Part shown: one piece after another, positions 1 to 9,026 of the stretch | How the letters are laid out: each line of letters starts with the position of its first letter | How positions within the stretch are numbered: position 1 is the stretch's first letter | Notes under the pieces: model-generated | What the model was told of the DNA's origin: nothing | The model's database searches: none | Seen by the model: the letters and a program-made list of their open reading frames with translations, nothing else | From: Mycolicibacterium cosmeticum | GTDB lineage: Bacteria; Actinomycetota; Actinomycetes; Mycobacteriales; Mycobacteriaceae | Direction of reading: 5' to 3' | DNA: 64,000 nt | Assembly (NCBI GenBank): GCA_016197365.1 | Contig: JACPVS010000007.1 | Location: forward strand, 1 to 64,000 | Translations under genes and position numbers: made by a program

Positions 1-130
1 GACAGGTCCACACCACCCCCGGACACCGCGCTCTTCCTCTTACTCTTCCGCTTCTCCTCCGGCACACACCCAGCCAACCAGACACCCCAATCACAGGCCG
101 ACAGCAGCTGACCGTTCTACACCCTCAATC
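1..130. other. Gene-free pyrimidine-rich left edge
   Basis: No gene is supported here. The plus strand has a pyrimidine-rich run around positions 30-60 and no convincing start with a ribosome binding site on either strand. It may be the intergenic tail of a gene outside the window. Confidence 0.4.
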
Positions 131-164
131 ATGAAGAGCCATTTAACGCCGGGCATTCCGAAAC

Positions 165-220
165 GAATACTTACCAATTCAAATAGATACTTACCTATCC
201 AACTAGATATTTACCTACCA
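165..220. repeat. Three 20-bp-phased direct repeats upstream of the ole-like operon
   Basis: The core ATACTTACC/ATATTTACC occurs three times with the TTACC at 171, 191 and 211, a period of exactly 20 bp (about two helical turns). Copy 1 has flanking GAAT/ATTC arms and copy 2 GATA/TATC arms, so each unit is itself weakly palindromic. The tract is AT-rich against a very GC-rich background and lies just upstream of a candidate promoter. Inference: an array of binding sites for an activator or repressor of the operon starting at 394. Confidence 0.55.
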
Positions 221-230
221 CAACTAATGC

Positions 231-261
231 TTTACGCACGTGACAATTTTCTGCTTAAATT
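231..261 (+). promoter_or_regulatory. Candidate promoter of the ole-like operon
   Basis: TTTACG (231-236) as a poor -35 and TAAATT (256-261), which fits the mycobacterial TANNNT -10, are separated by 19 bp. Transcription would begin near 268, downstream of the phased repeats and about 36 nt before the small leader ORF. This is inference from consensus only. Confidence 0.35.
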
Positions 262-303
262 CTGCTGTCCTGCAGTTCTTCTGCGTCACAAGGGGGATCG
301 ACT

Positions 304-363
304 ATGTCTGCTCAACGTTCGCCGGGTGATGCTGGGGTCCGCTTGCGACAGCCGTATGCCTAG
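304..363 (+). CDS. Small upstream ORF (19 aa), possible leader peptide
   Basis: ATG at 304 is preceded by AGGGGG (291-296) with a 7-nt spacer, the strongest ribosome binding site near the start of the operon. It encodes MSAQRSPGDAGVRLRQPYA and stops with TAG at 361-363, 30 nt before the GTG of the ketosynthase gene, which has no obvious ribosome binding site of its own. Inference: it is translated and could couple or attenuate expression of the operon. It could also be a fortuitous ORF, since a 19-codon sequence gives little statistical support. Confidence 0.4.
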   Translation: MSAQRSPGDAGVRLRQPYA

Positions 364-393
364 CTGGGTGCACGGCCGGCATCTTGACGAGCG

Positions 394-1500
394 GTGCGAC
401 TCGTGACGACAGACCATTTGAGGACGCTCAACAACCTGAGGCAGGTTCCGCGGCCGACGACGATCACACGCTCGGCGCGGCCGGCCGTTCGCGCTGCGAT
501 CGCGGGCGTGGGTTCGTGGTTGCCGGACCACGTGGTGACCTCCGAGGAGGTGGAACGGCGCATCACCGAGGCGAGCCGTGTACATGGCTTCGTTCCGCCT
601 CCCGGTGTGGTGACCGAGCGCAGCGGCGTGCGCGAGCGCCGCTACAAGCTGCCGCACGAGGACGCGAGCGACATGGCGGTGCACGCCGCCGGGCGCGCGC
701 TCGCGCAGGCCGGCACCTCGGTCGGCGACATCGACCTCATCATCTTCGCCTCGTCGAGCCAGGACCTCGTGGAGCCGGCGACGGCGCACCTCGTCAGCCA
801 CAAGCTCGGCGCGGACGGCGCGATGGTGTTCGACGTCAAAAATGCATGCAACTCGTTCATGACCGGTATGCAGGTCGCCGACGGGCTCATCCGAACCGGG
901 CAGTACGAGAAGGTGCTGGTGTGCACCGGCGAGGCGCCGAGCGAGGCGATCCGCTGGGAGCTCAAGGATTCGGAGCAGATGAAGACGTCGTTCGCCGGCT
1001 ACACGTTCGGTGACGCCGGCGCGGCGATGGTGCTCGAGGCGCGCAGCGACGGCACGGGGATCCGCTATCTCGATTTCCGGACGGCGAGCCGCCACTGGGA
1101 GATCTGCACGCTGCGCGGGGGCGGCACGATGCATCCGCGCGATCTTGAACACACCTATTTCGCTGGCGACGGCAACTCGCTGCGTGACGCGTTCATCGAG
1201 CTCGGCCCGCAGATTCTCGTCGACTGCTTCGAGCGCACGAAGACCTCGTTCAGCGACTACGACATCGTCATCTTCCATCAGGTGACGGGCCCGTTCCTCG
1301 ACACATTCCTGGCGATCACCGAGGTACCCGAATCGAAGGTCGTGCGCACGGTCGACACGCTCGGCAACATCGCGAGCGCGACGATGCCGCTGCAGCTCGA
1401 ACGCGCGATCAATGACGGTCGCGCCAAGCGTGGATCGAACGTGCTGTGGATCGGCCTCGGCGCCGGCATCAGCGTCGGCGTGATGGTCACCCGCCTATGA
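394..1500 (+). CDS. OleA-like thiolase-fold ketosynthase (3-oxoacyl-ACP synthase III family)
   Basis: 368 aa. The KAS III/OleA fold is recognisable from AAIAGVGSWLPDHVV near the N-terminus to GLGAGISVGVMV at the end. The catalytic triad is visible: Cys152 in VKNACNSF, His295 in IFHQVTGPF and Asn325 in DTLGNIASA. OleA enzymes carry out a head-to-head Claisen condensation of two acyl-CoAs to a 2-alkyl-3-ketoacid; FabH-type enzymes prime fatty acid synthesis. The adjacent OleC- and OleD-like genes favour the OleA role. GTG 394 is the first start after an in-frame TGA at 385-387; GTG 403 is an alternative. Known lipstatin and nocardiolactone pathways use two OleA-type subunits, but only one is present here. 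First gene of a six-gene overlapping operon. Confidence is high for the fold and moderate for the reaction. Confidence 0.85.
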   Translation: MRLVTTDHLRTLNNLRQVPRPTTITRSARPAVRAAIAGVGSWLPDHVVTSEEVERRITEASRVHGFVPPPGVVTERSGVRERRYKLPHEDASDMAVHAAGRALAQAGTSVGDIDLIIFASSSQDLVEPATAHLVSHKLGADGAMVFDVKNACNSFMTGMQVADGLIRTGQYEKVLVCTGEAPSEAIRWELKDSEQMKTSFAGYTFGDAGAAMVLEARSDGTGIRYLDFRTASRHWEICTLRGGGTMHPRDLEHTYFAGDGNSLRDAFIELGPQILVDCFERTKTSFSDYDIVIFHQVTGPFLDTFLAITEVPESKVVRTVDTLGNIASATMPLQLERAINDGRAKRGSNVLWIGLGAGISVGVMVTRL

Positions 1501-2732
1501 GCCCGGTGACTCAGAAGACCTGGGACACCGGCGCCACGCTGGCGCAGCGCAACGAGCGTAAGCTCTTCGTCGCCGCGCAGCCACTCGGCTGGGCGATCTC
1601 GAAGTGGGCGCTCAAGCGCAACCCCGACGTATGGCACATGCCCGGCCTGGGCTATGTCGTCAGTGGCGCAGAGGTGGCGCGCGAGATCCTGCTCGACGGC
1701 GAGACCTACACGAAAACCGGGCCGCGCTGTACGGGCGTGCTCATGACACAGGTCATGGGTGAGTACGCGCTGCTCAATATGGATGGTCCACCGCACATCT
1801 CGCTGCGCCGCAAGATGGCTGACCTGTTCACGCCGAAGTACGTGCGCGCGGTCACCGACCAGGTGCTCGGGGAGCTCGCGACCGGCCTGCACGACGACCT
1901 CGCAGCGGGTCGCGAGGTGGACGTCGCCCGCTTCGCCCAGGCGTTCACCGGCACGCTGCTCTGCCACCTGGCCGGAATAGAACTCGAGGGCGACGCACTC
2001 GAACGACGCGCGCTCGAGCTGTACGACGTCGGCGCCGAGATCGCCGCGCTCGTGCCGCTGCGCGTGAAACCGGTCAACGAGCGCACGGTGAAGAAGGGAC
2101 GCGCGCTGTTCGCGCGCCTTGTCGATGGCACCGACGAGGCGTATCGCAGCGGCAGCCCCGACACGATCCCCGGGCGCATGCGCGAGATCGGGCTGTCGAT
2201 CGAGGAAGCGCGCGGTGTCATCGGCATCCTCATGCTCGCCGGTACCGAGACGACGTCGACCGCGCTCGCCCGCATCGTCGCGCTGCTGTGCGACACCGGG
2301 CAATGGACGCGGCTGCGCCAGGATCCGGAGCTGCTCGACAGCGCGATCGACGAGGGCGTGCGCATCGTGACGCCCGTACCGGCGTTCACGCGGACGATCG
2401 CGCGCGACCACGAACTGCGCGGTGTGAAGCTCAAGTCGAACCAGCTGCTGCTCGGGTTCATGACCAACGCGTGCCGTGACCCGCGCGTCATCGACGATGG
2501 TGACCACTTCGACATCGGTCGTACCATGCCGCGATCGCTGCGCCACCTGTGGTTCGGCGCCGGCCCCCACTTCTGCCTGGGCTTCAACCTCGCCAAGCGC
2601 GAGCTGTCGATGGTGCTCGAGGCGATCATGCGCCTCGACCGCGAGGTGGAGGTCGTCGACCGCCGCGCCGCACGCGGTGTGCTGCTGCCCACCTACGAGC
2701 GGCTCGTGATCCGCATGAAGGACACCGGCTAG
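1497..2732 (+). CDS. Cytochrome P450 of the ole-like cluster
   Basis: 411 aa soluble bacterial-type P450. The I-helix motif AGTETT lies at residues 248-253, the K-helix ExxR is EGVR, and the heme-binding loop FGAGPHFCLG carries the thiolate Cys360. The ATG at 1497 overlaps the ketosynthase stop as ATGA, giving translational coupling. P450s hydroxylate or epoxidise lipid-like substrates using ferredoxin; neither ferredoxin nor reductase is encoded next to it. Inference: it oxidises an alkyl chain of the cluster product, perhaps creating the hydroxyl that is glycosylated. The CYP family number cannot be assigned by eye. Confidence 0.92.
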   Translation: MSPVTQKTWDTGATLAQRNERKLFVAAQPLGWAISKWALKRNPDVWHMPGLGYVVSGAEVAREILLDGETYTKTGPRCTGVLMTQVMGEYALLNMDGPPHISLRRKMADLFTPKYVRAVTDQVLGELATGLHDDLAAGREVDVARFAQAFTGTLLCHLAGIELEGDALERRALELYDVGAEIAALVPLRVKPVNERTVKKGRALFARLVDGTDEAYRSGSPDTIPGRMREIGLSIEEARGVIGILMLAGTETTSTALARIVALLCDTGQWTRLRQDPELLDSAIDEGVRIVTPVPAFTRTIARDHELRGVKLKSNQLLLGFMTNACRDPRVIDDGDHFDIGRTMPRSLRHLWFGAGPHFCLGFNLAKRELSMVLEAIMRLDREVEVVDRRAARGVLLPTYERLVIRMKDTG

Positions 2733-4354
2733 TGACCCGGGAGTTGAGGGCGATCCGCACCGACGCGCTGGACACCGCGCTCGCGAGCGGCAACCTCGCC
2801 GCGATGGTCGACGAGGTCATCGAGCACGCCCGCGGCAGCGGCGAACGCGAACTGCTCATGCAGGGCGAGCGCCCCCTCACCGGCGCGGCGCTCGCCGACC
2901 AGATCGAGCGCACCGCGCACGCGCTGTGCCGACGCGGGATGCGCCCCGGCGACGTGATCCTGTTCGGCGTGCGCCCCGGCATCGATGCGCTCGTGCTGCT
3001 GATGGCCGCGATGCGCAACGGCGCCGTCGTCACGTTGTTCGATCCGGGTGCCGGCAACGAGCTGTTCGCGCGACGCCTCGAGCTGCTGCGCCCGAGCTGG
3101 GTCGTCTCCGAGTCGCTGCTGTACGCGGCCAGCGCGCGCACTCCCCTGTCGTTCTACCTGCGCCGTGCCGGGCTCGAGTTGCCGTGCCTGGCGAAGGTGC
3201 CCGGCCGGCACGTGCGCGCCGGGTGGCGTGTGCCCGGACTCGTGCCGCGCTCGCTCGCGCTGCACAAGCTCGTGCAGGAGCCGGCAGGCGAGCCGACCGC
3301 GCTGCCCGCGAGCATAGAGCCCGACGCGCCCAGCATGGTGGTCTTCACCTCCGGCACGACCGGCATGCCCAAGGGCGTGCAGCACACCGGCCGCTCCACC
3401 ACCGCCGCGGTGCGGATGATGCTCGGCGGGTTCGAGCTGCCGGAAGACGCGGTCGTCTACACCCACAGCGTCCACACGCTCGTGGTCGGAGCACTCAAGG
3501 GCCTGCGCTGTGTGGTCGCGCCGATGTCGATCACACCCAAGAAGTTCCTGCGCGATGTCGAAAAGCATTGCGCCACAGACGCATTCCTGCTGCCGGTCGA
3601 GGCATGGAAGATCGCGCTGCACTGCGAGCGCACCGGGCGTCGGCTGCCGGCAACGCTGCGGCACCTGTTCCTGTTCAGCGCGCCGATCACCTCGACCGTG
3701 CTCGAGCGCGTGCACGCGCTCGGCAGCGACGACATGTTGATCACCTGCGCCTATGCGATGACCGAGATGGTCCCGGTCGCGTGGATCGACTCCCGCGAGA
3801 AGCTCGCGTGGTCGGGCGACGGCGACGTGGTGGGCCGCCCGGTGCCGGGCGTCGAGGCACGCATCGTCGGCGAGGAGCTCGAGCTGCGCGGCCCGAACAC
3901 GTTCGTCGGTTACGTCGGCATGGAGCGCGTCGACTGGCACAGGACGGGAGACAACGCGCGCATCGACGACCAGGGCCGGATCGTGCTGATGGGTCGCGCG
4001 AAGGACATGCTCATCCGCGACGACTTCAACCTCTACCCCGGTCTGTACGAGCCGACGATCAGCCGCATCGATGGCATCGGCGCATGCGCGATCATCGGCG
4101 TGCCGGATCCCGCGACCGCCGACGAGCGCGTGCTGCTCTACGTCGAGCGGGACCCCGCGGTGCGCCGGCTCACGAATGACGAGCTGCACAAACGCGTGGA
4201 CCGCGGCATCCGCAGCGGCGACACCCGCATCGACGTGAAGGCCCTTCCCGACGAGATCCGCGTGGTCGAGCAGCTGCCGCGCTCGGGCCGCAGCCACAAG
4301 ATCGACCGCGCGGTGCTGCGCATGCAGGCAGCGGCGGACGCCGAAAAGCGATGA
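2732..4354 (+). CDS. OleC-like AMP-forming ligase (putative beta-lactone synthetase)
   Basis: 540 aa member of the adenylate-forming superfamily. The ATP/AMP motif TSGTTGMPKG is at residues 206-215, YAMTEM is the A5-type motif, RTGD begins at residue 404, and GRAKDMLIRDDFNLYP is the hinge region. The usual glycine before FNLYP is replaced by aspartates. A C-terminal lysine is present in GRSHKIDR. OleC closes 2-alkyl-3-hydroxy acids to beta-lactones through an acyl-adenylate; ordinary acyl-CoA or acyl-AMP ligases are the alternative. GTG 2732 shares its first base with the P450 TAG stop (TAGTG). The assignment to OleC rests mostly on co-occurrence with OleA- and OleD-like genes, because sequence motifs alone do not separate it from other AMP ligases. 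Confidence 0.75.
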   Translation: MTRELRAIRTDALDTALASGNLAAMVDEVIEHARGSGERELLMQGERPLTGAALADQIERTAHALCRRGMRPGDVILFGVRPGIDALVLLMAAMRNGAVVTLFDPGAGNELFARRLELLRPSWVVSESLLYAASARTPLSFYLRRAGLELPCLAKVPGRHVRAGWRVPGLVPRSLALHKLVQEPAGEPTALPASIEPDAPSMVVFTSGTTGMPKGVQHTGRSTTAAVRMMLGGFELPEDAVVYTHSVHTLVVGALKGLRCVVAPMSITPKKFLRDVEKHCATDAFLLPVEAWKIALHCERTGRRLPATLRHLFLFSAPITSTVLERVHALGSDDMLITCAYAMTEMVPVAWIDSREKLAWSGDGDVVGRPVPGVEARIVGEELELRGPNTFVGYVGMERVDWHRTGDNARIDDQGRIVLMGRAKDMLIRDDFNLYPGLYEPTISRIDGIGACAIIGVPDPATADERVLLYVERDPAVRRLTNDELHKRVDRGIRSGDTRIDVKALPDEIRVVEQLPRSGRSHKIDRAVLRMQAAADAEKR

Positions 4355-5124
4355 GCGACAGGACGAATGAGCTGTGGATCGTCGTCCCGGCCTACAACGA
4401 GTCGGCGTGGATCGGCTCGACGATCGACGCGTTAGCCCTGCAGGAAGGCGTGTCGCCGACGGTGCTCGTCGTCGACAACGCGAGCAACGACGGCACCGCT
4501 GCGGTGGCGGAGGCCGCGGGCCTGCGCCATCCCGAGCTCGACGTGCGCGTGATCCGCGAGGACGAAAAGGGCACCGGTTCGGCATGCGACACGGGCTTTC
4601 GCCATGCGATCGCGCACGGCGCCACGTTCATCCTGCGCACCGACGCCGACTGCCTGCCCGCCCCGACATGGGCAGCACGCATGCACGACGCGCTCGACGG
4701 CGGGCTCGATCTGGTCGGCGGCAACTACCGCGCCCGCACCGACGACGGCACCGCGCCGTTCGGCGCGGCGGTGACCGTTCCACTCGTCTACGGCCTGATC
4801 CGATTTGTCGGGCGCATCCGCCCCGACAACAACTGCAAGGGCGAGGGTTATCGGGCGCCGTACCTTCTCACGCCCGGCGGCAACATGGGCATCCGCGCCA
4901 TCACCTACGTGGAGTGCGGCGGGTTCCCGCGCACCAAGATCGAGGACGTGCATGAGGACAAACAGATCGTCAACCGTGTGCGCAAGGTGAGCTCGAATCT
5001 CGGCTACCGCCGCGACGCCATCGTTCGCTACTCCAACCGTCGCGCCGCGCACGGCGGCATCGTCAACAACCTGCGCTGGTATCTCAACCACGGCGGCGGA
5101 TCCGAGGTCGTTGATGTCCGTTGA
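4351..5124 (+). CDS. Family 2 glycosyltransferase
   Basis: 257 aa GT-A fold enzyme with the nucleotide-sugar region IVVPAYNES at the N-terminus, VVDNASNDGT, and the metal-binding DAD at residues 98-100 (RTDADC). An acidic ED pair in TKIEDVHEDKQI is in the usual place of the catalytic base. No membrane segment is visible, so it should act in the cytosol or at the membrane face. It overlaps the ligase stop as ATGA. Inference: it transfers a sugar to the cluster lipid before export. A mannosyl- or glucosyltransferase role is possible, but donor and acceptor cannot be read from the sequence. Confidence 0.85.
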   Translation: MSDRTNELWIVVPAYNESAWIGSTIDALALQEGVSPTVLVVDNASNDGTAAVAEAAGLRHPELDVRVIREDEKGTGSACDTGFRHAIAHGATFILRTDADCLPAPTWAARMHDALDGGLDLVGGNYRARTDDGTAPFGAAVTVPLVYGLIRFVGRIRPDNNCKGEGYRAPYLLTPGGNMGIRAITYVECGGFPRTKIEDVHEDKQIVNRVRKVSSNLGYRRDAIVRYSNRRAAHGGIVNNLRWYLNHGGGSEVVDVR

Positions 5125-6115
5125 TCCTGTGCGCCGTCCGCGAGTCGCGGTCACCGGCGCGAGCGGCTTCGTCGGCGGCCGCGCCGCCGACCACCTGGAG
5201 CGGGCCGGTTACGACGTGTGGCGTTTCGGTCGCCGCGCGGGCGAGCGCATCCCCGAGGCGCAACGCGCCCGCTATCGCAGCTGGGACATCGAAGCGGGTC
5301 GGCTGGAGGATGCGCCCACGGTCGACGCTGTCGTGCACAGCGCCGGCCTGGTCGACGACTGGGGCACCTACGAGCCGTTCCGCCGCGGCAACGTCGACGG
5401 CACGCGCCACGTGCTCGCGACCTGGCCCGAAGCCCGCTTCATCCATGTCTCCAGCGCCAGCGTCTACGACCCGCGCGCCGACCACTCGTGCGTGCGCGAG
5501 GCCGACGCCGACCCCGCCGACGCCGAGGACACAAAGCAGGTGCGCTGGCTCAACGCTTACGGGCGCACCAAACGCGAGGCGGAGAACGTCGTGATGGCGG
5601 AGGCCGCCGATCGCAGCATCCTCCTGCGCCCGCACGCCGTGTACGGCCCCGGCGACACGACGCTGCTGCCGCGCCTGCTGCGCCGCTTCCGGTTCGGGCG
5701 GCTGATGATGGTCGGCGCGCCCGGTGATCGCATCTCGCTCACGCATGTCGACAACTTGGCGTGGGCGATCGAGCTCGCGATCGAGTCCGACGCGACGGGC
5801 ACGTTCAACATTGCCGACCCGACCGCCGCGACCAAGCAGGAGCTGCTCACCACCGCACTGCGACGTGTCGGGCGGCCCGAGCGGATCTTCTACATTCCCG
5901 GCGGCGCGGCCTGGGCGTTCGCGAACGTCGCCGATGCCACGCACCTCTATGGCCGGCTGCCGCGCCCGATCGTGACGCGGTACCAGCTGAGCCACCTGCT
6001 TCACGACTTCGTGTACGACCTCACCAAGGCGCGCGACGAGCTGGGCTATGTCGACCCGCCCTTCGACTCGCCGTCGGGCCTCGAGACGATCGATCAGGTC
6101 GTCCGGACGTCGTGA
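5114..6115 (+). CDS. OleD-like NAD(P)-dependent reductase (extended SDR / 3-beta-HSD type)
   Basis: 333 aa from ATG 5114, or 334 from TTG 5111. The cofactor motif GASGFVG follows the first beta strand and the catalytic Tyr149-x3-Lys153 is in YGRTK. Extended SDRs related to 3-beta-hydroxysteroid dehydrogenase include OleD, which reduces the 2-alkyl-3-ketoacid made by OleA to the hydroxy acid used by OleC. GAGG at 5104-5107 is a plausible ribosome binding site and the gene overlaps the glycosyltransferase by 11 nt. A nucleotide-sugar epimerase role tied to the neighbouring glycosyltransferase is the main alternative. Confidence 0.8.
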   Translation: MSVDPVRRPRVAVTGASGFVGGRAADHLERAGYDVWRFGRRAGERIPEAQRARYRSWDIEAGRLEDAPTVDAVVHSAGLVDDWGTYEPFRRGNVDGTRHVLATWPEARFIHVSSASVYDPRADHSCVREADADPADAEDTKQVRWLNAYGRTKREAENVVMAEAADRSILLRPHAVYGPGDTTLLPRLLRRFRFGRLMMVGAPGDRISLTHVDNLAWAIELAIESDATGTFNIADPTAATKQELLTTALRRVGRPERIFYIPGGAAWAFANVADATHLYGRLPRPIVTRYQLSHLLHDFVYDLTKARDELGYVDPPFDSPSGLETIDQVVRTS

Positions 6116-8976
6116 CAGCGGCGTCTACTGATGCGGTGCTGGACCAGGCCGCCGGTCGGCCGCGGCGACCGACGGTGGCCAAGTGGATCCGCCGGCTGGC
6201 GGTGCCGATCATCCTGGGCTGGCTCGTCCTCATCGGAATTCTCACCGTGCTCGTCCCGTCGCTCGACGCCGTCGGTCAGCAGCGGGCGGTCTCGGTGTCC
6301 CCCAAGGACGCGCCGTCGGTGATCGCAATGATGCGCTCAGGCGAGGTTTTCGAAGAATCCAGCACCGACAGCGCGGCAGTGATCGTCCTGGAGGGCGACA
6401 GCTCCCTGGGCCTCGACGCGCGCCGCTACTACAGCGATTTGGTCGCCAAGTTGCGGGCCGACACCCACGTCAAACATGTCCAGGACTTCTGGGGTGACCC
6501 GCTGACGGAGGCCGGCGCGCTGAGCGCCGACGGGAAAGCCGTCTACGTTCAGGTCGCCCTCGGTGGGAATATGGGTGAGTCGCTGGGGAACGAGTCCGTC
6601 GCGGCGGTCCAGGAGATCGTCCAGGGACTCCCCTCACCGCCTGGCGTCCATGTCTTCGTGACCGGAGTCTCCGTGATGCAGGCCGACCAGCTTCCGGAGG
6701 GCGCCAAGAGCATCCAGGTGGTCAAGCTTGCCACCGTCTGCGTGATCATCTGCATGTTGCTGTTCTTCTACCGTTCGATCGTCACCGTCGGACTCGTACT
6801 GGTGATCCTCGGCATGGGTCTGTCGGTGACACAGGGCGTCGTCGCGTTCCTGGCCTGGCACAATGTGATCGGCTTGACGACGTACGTCACGCAAATCCTG
6901 GTGCCGCTCGCGCTCGCCGCCACGACCGACTACGCCATTTTTTTGTTCGGCCGCTACCAAGAAGCGCGTTCCGATGGCCAGGATCGAGAATCGGCCTACT
7001 ACACGATGTTTCGCGGAACCACCCATGTGGTGCTGGCCTCCGGCATGACGATCGCCGGCGCGACGTTCTGCCTGTCCTTCACCCGGTTGCCCTACTTCAA
7101 CACGTTGGGTGTCCCGCTGGCCATCGGCATGGTGGTCGCAGTGGTCTCGGCGCTGACGCTGGGTCCGTCGATCGTCACCGTCGCCAGCCGCTTCGGACTG
7201 CTCGAGCCCAAGCGGGCCATGCGGATTCGGTCCTGGCGCAGGCTGGGCGCGCTTGTGGTGCGCTGGCCCGCGGGCGTTCTGTTCGCGACGATCATGATCG
7301 CACTGATCGGTCTCATCGCCGTCCCCGGGTACACGCCCAATTTCGACGACTCCAAGTACCTGCCGGCCGATATGCCCGCGAACCAGGGACAAGCGGCGGC
7401 CGCGCGACACTTTCCCATCGCCCGGATGAATCCCGAGATGTTGCTCATCGAGACCGACCAGGATCTGCGCAACTCCGCCGACTTCCTGGTGATCGACCGG
7501 ATCACCAAGGCGGTCACCAGAGTTCCCGGTATCGGCCGCGTCCAGTCCATCACCCGCCCGGACGGGAAGCCGTTGAAATACAGCACAATTCCGGCGCAGA
7601 TGAGCGTCAGTGTGTCGCTGCAGATGATGAACCGCTCCTACATGCAGGACCGGATGGCCGACATGCTGGCCCAGGGTGAGGACATGCAGAGAACCATCAA
7701 CACGATGACACAGATGATCGACTTGATGGAGAAGTTGAGCGACACCACGCACAACATGGTGCGTAAGACCGACCAGACGGCTCTCGACATCGCCGACCTA
7801 CGCGACCGCATCGCCGACTTCGACGACTACTTCCGCCCGATCCGCAATTATCTGTACTGGGAGCCGCACTGTTTCGACATTCCGGCGTGCTGGTCGGTTC
7901 GGTCAGCCTTCGACGCTCTCGATGGTGTCGACACGATGACCGATGACATCCAGCGATTACTTCCTGATCTGCACCAGACTGATTCCCTGATGCCCCAGAT
8001 GGTTTCGCTGATGCGCCCGATGATCGACACCATGAAGCGGACGCGTGTCATGATGCTCACGCTCCGGTCCACCCAGGCCGGGATCCAGGATCAGATGGCC
8101 GCGATGAACGAGGGCTCCTCGGCCATGGCGACGGCGTTCAACGACTCGCTCAACGACGACACGTTCTACGCCCCGCCGGAGATCTTCGACAACGACGTGC
8201 TCAAGCGGGGCATGAAGAACTTCATCTCCCCCGACGGGCATGCGACCCGCTTCGTGATCTCCCATGAGGACAACCCGATGACAGAGGCGGCCATCGGCCG
8301 CATCGATGCGATCAAGGCCGCGGTCTTGGAAGCCCTCAAGGGCACGCCGCTGGAGGGCTCGAAGGTCTACCTGGGTGGCACCGCCGCGGCCTTCAAAGAC
8401 CTGCAGGAAGGCAACAAGTACGACCTGCGGATCGCCGGTCTGTCGGCGCTTTCACTGGTGTTCATCATCATGTTGCTGATCACCCGCAGCATCGTCGCGG
8501 CAGGCGTGATCGTGGGCACGGTGGTGCTGTCCCTGGGAACGTCGTTCGGGTTGTCGATACTGCTCTGGCAGCACATCCTCGGGATGCCTCTGCAATTCGT
8601 CGTCGTCGCAATGGCGGTCATCATCCTGCTTGCGGTCGGCGCCGACTACAACCTGCTGCTGGTGGCCCGAATGAAAGAGGAGATACCGGCCGGCATCAAT
8701 ACCGGCATCATCCGCGCGATGGGTGGCAGCGGCTCGGTGGTGACGGCGGCAGGCCTGGTGTTCGCGTTCACGATGATGACGATGTCACTGTCCAGCATGA
8801 TCGTGGTCGCGCAGGTCGGCACGACCATCGGACTCGGCCTGCTCTTCGACACCCTGGTGATCCGAGCGTTCATGACACCCTCGATCGCCGCGTTGATGGG
8901 ACCGTGGTTCTGGTGGCCGAGGATCGTACGGCGCAGGCCGCTGGCCGAGCGGCCGCAGGGCGCCTTGCTCCGGTAG
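6112..8976 (+). CDS. mmpL: MmpL family RND lipid transporter
   Basis: 954 aa, the usual MmpL length. A first membrane helix lies near residues 27-49, followed by a periplasmic loop, a helix bundle from about 205 to 390, a long second loop with Met/Gln-rich helical stretches, and a second bundle from about 770 to 930. The Asp-Tyr pairs expected for proton relay are seen as D273-Y274 ([12 protein letters not shown]) and D845-Y846 ([12 protein letters not shown]). GTG 6112 overlaps the reductase stop as GTGA, so transporter and biosynthetic genes form one transcription unit. MmpLs move finished lipids or precursors across the inner membrane, so this one probably exports the cluster product. No mmpS gene is present. 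Codon choice looks less GCG/CGC-heavy than in the five upstream genes. Confidence 0.95.
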   Translation: MTAASTDAVLDQAAGRPRRPTVAKWIRRLAVPIILGWLVLIGILTVLVPSLDAVGQQRAVSVSPKDAPSVIAMMRSGEVFEESSTDSAAVIVLEGDSSLGLDARRYYSDLVAKLRADTHVKHVQDFWGDPLTEAGALSADGKAVYVQVALGGNMGESLGNESVAAVQEIVQGLPSPPGVHVFVTGVSVMQADQLPEGAKSIQVVKLATVCVIICMLLFFYRSIVTVGLVLVILGMGLSVTQGVVAFLAWHNVIGLTTYVTQILVPLALAATTDYAIFLFGRYQEARSDGQDRESAYYTMFRGTTHVVLASGMTIAGATFCLSFTRLPYFNTLGVPLAIGMVVAVVSALTLGPSIVTVASRFGLLEPKRAMRIRSWRRLGALVVRWPAGVLFATIMIALIGLIAVPGYTPNFDDSKYLPADMPANQGQAAAARHFPIARMNPEMLLIETDQDLRNSADFLVIDRITKAVTRVPGIGRVQSITRPDGKPLKYSTIPAQMSVSVSLQMMNRSYMQDRMADMLAQGEDMQRTINTMTQMIDLMEKLSDTTHNMVRKTDQTALDIADLRDRIADFDDYFRPIRNYLYWEPHCFDIPACWSVRSAFDALDGVDTMTDDIQRLLPDLHQTDSLMPQMVSLMRPMIDTMKRTRVMMLTLRSTQAGIQDQMAAMNEGSSAMATAFNDSLNDDTFYAPPEIFDNDVLKRGMKNFISPDGHATRFVISHEDNPMTEAAIGRIDAIKAAVLEALKGTPLEGSKVYLGGTAAAFKDLQEGNKYDLRIAGLSALSLVFIIMLLITRSIVAAGVIVGTVVLSLGTSFGLSILLWQHILGMPLQFVVVAMAVIILLAVGADYNLLLVARMKEEIPAGINTGIIRAMGGSGSVVTAAGLVFAFTMMTMSLSSMIVVAQVGTTIGLGLLFDTLVIRAFMTPSIAALMGPWFWWPRIVRRRPLAERPQGALLR

Positions 8977-9026
8977 CCGTAGTGCCCGGATACGGGCCGC
9001 TTCGGCAGTCCTTGAAATAATGAGCC

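Noticed and set aside
131..406. 91-codon ORF across the leader of the ole-like operon
   Set aside because: It runs through the AT-rich repeats and promoter, has an improbable composition, no ribosome binding site, and overlaps the real start at 394.
286..1278. Long antisense ORFs opposite the ketosynthase and P450 genes
   Set aside because: They are Arg/His/Ala-rich mirror frames caused by high GC at third positions of the sense genes and show no domain motif.
1497..2732. Assigning the two P450s to named CYP families
   Set aside because: Family numbers need percent identity to reference proteins, which cannot be obtained by eye.
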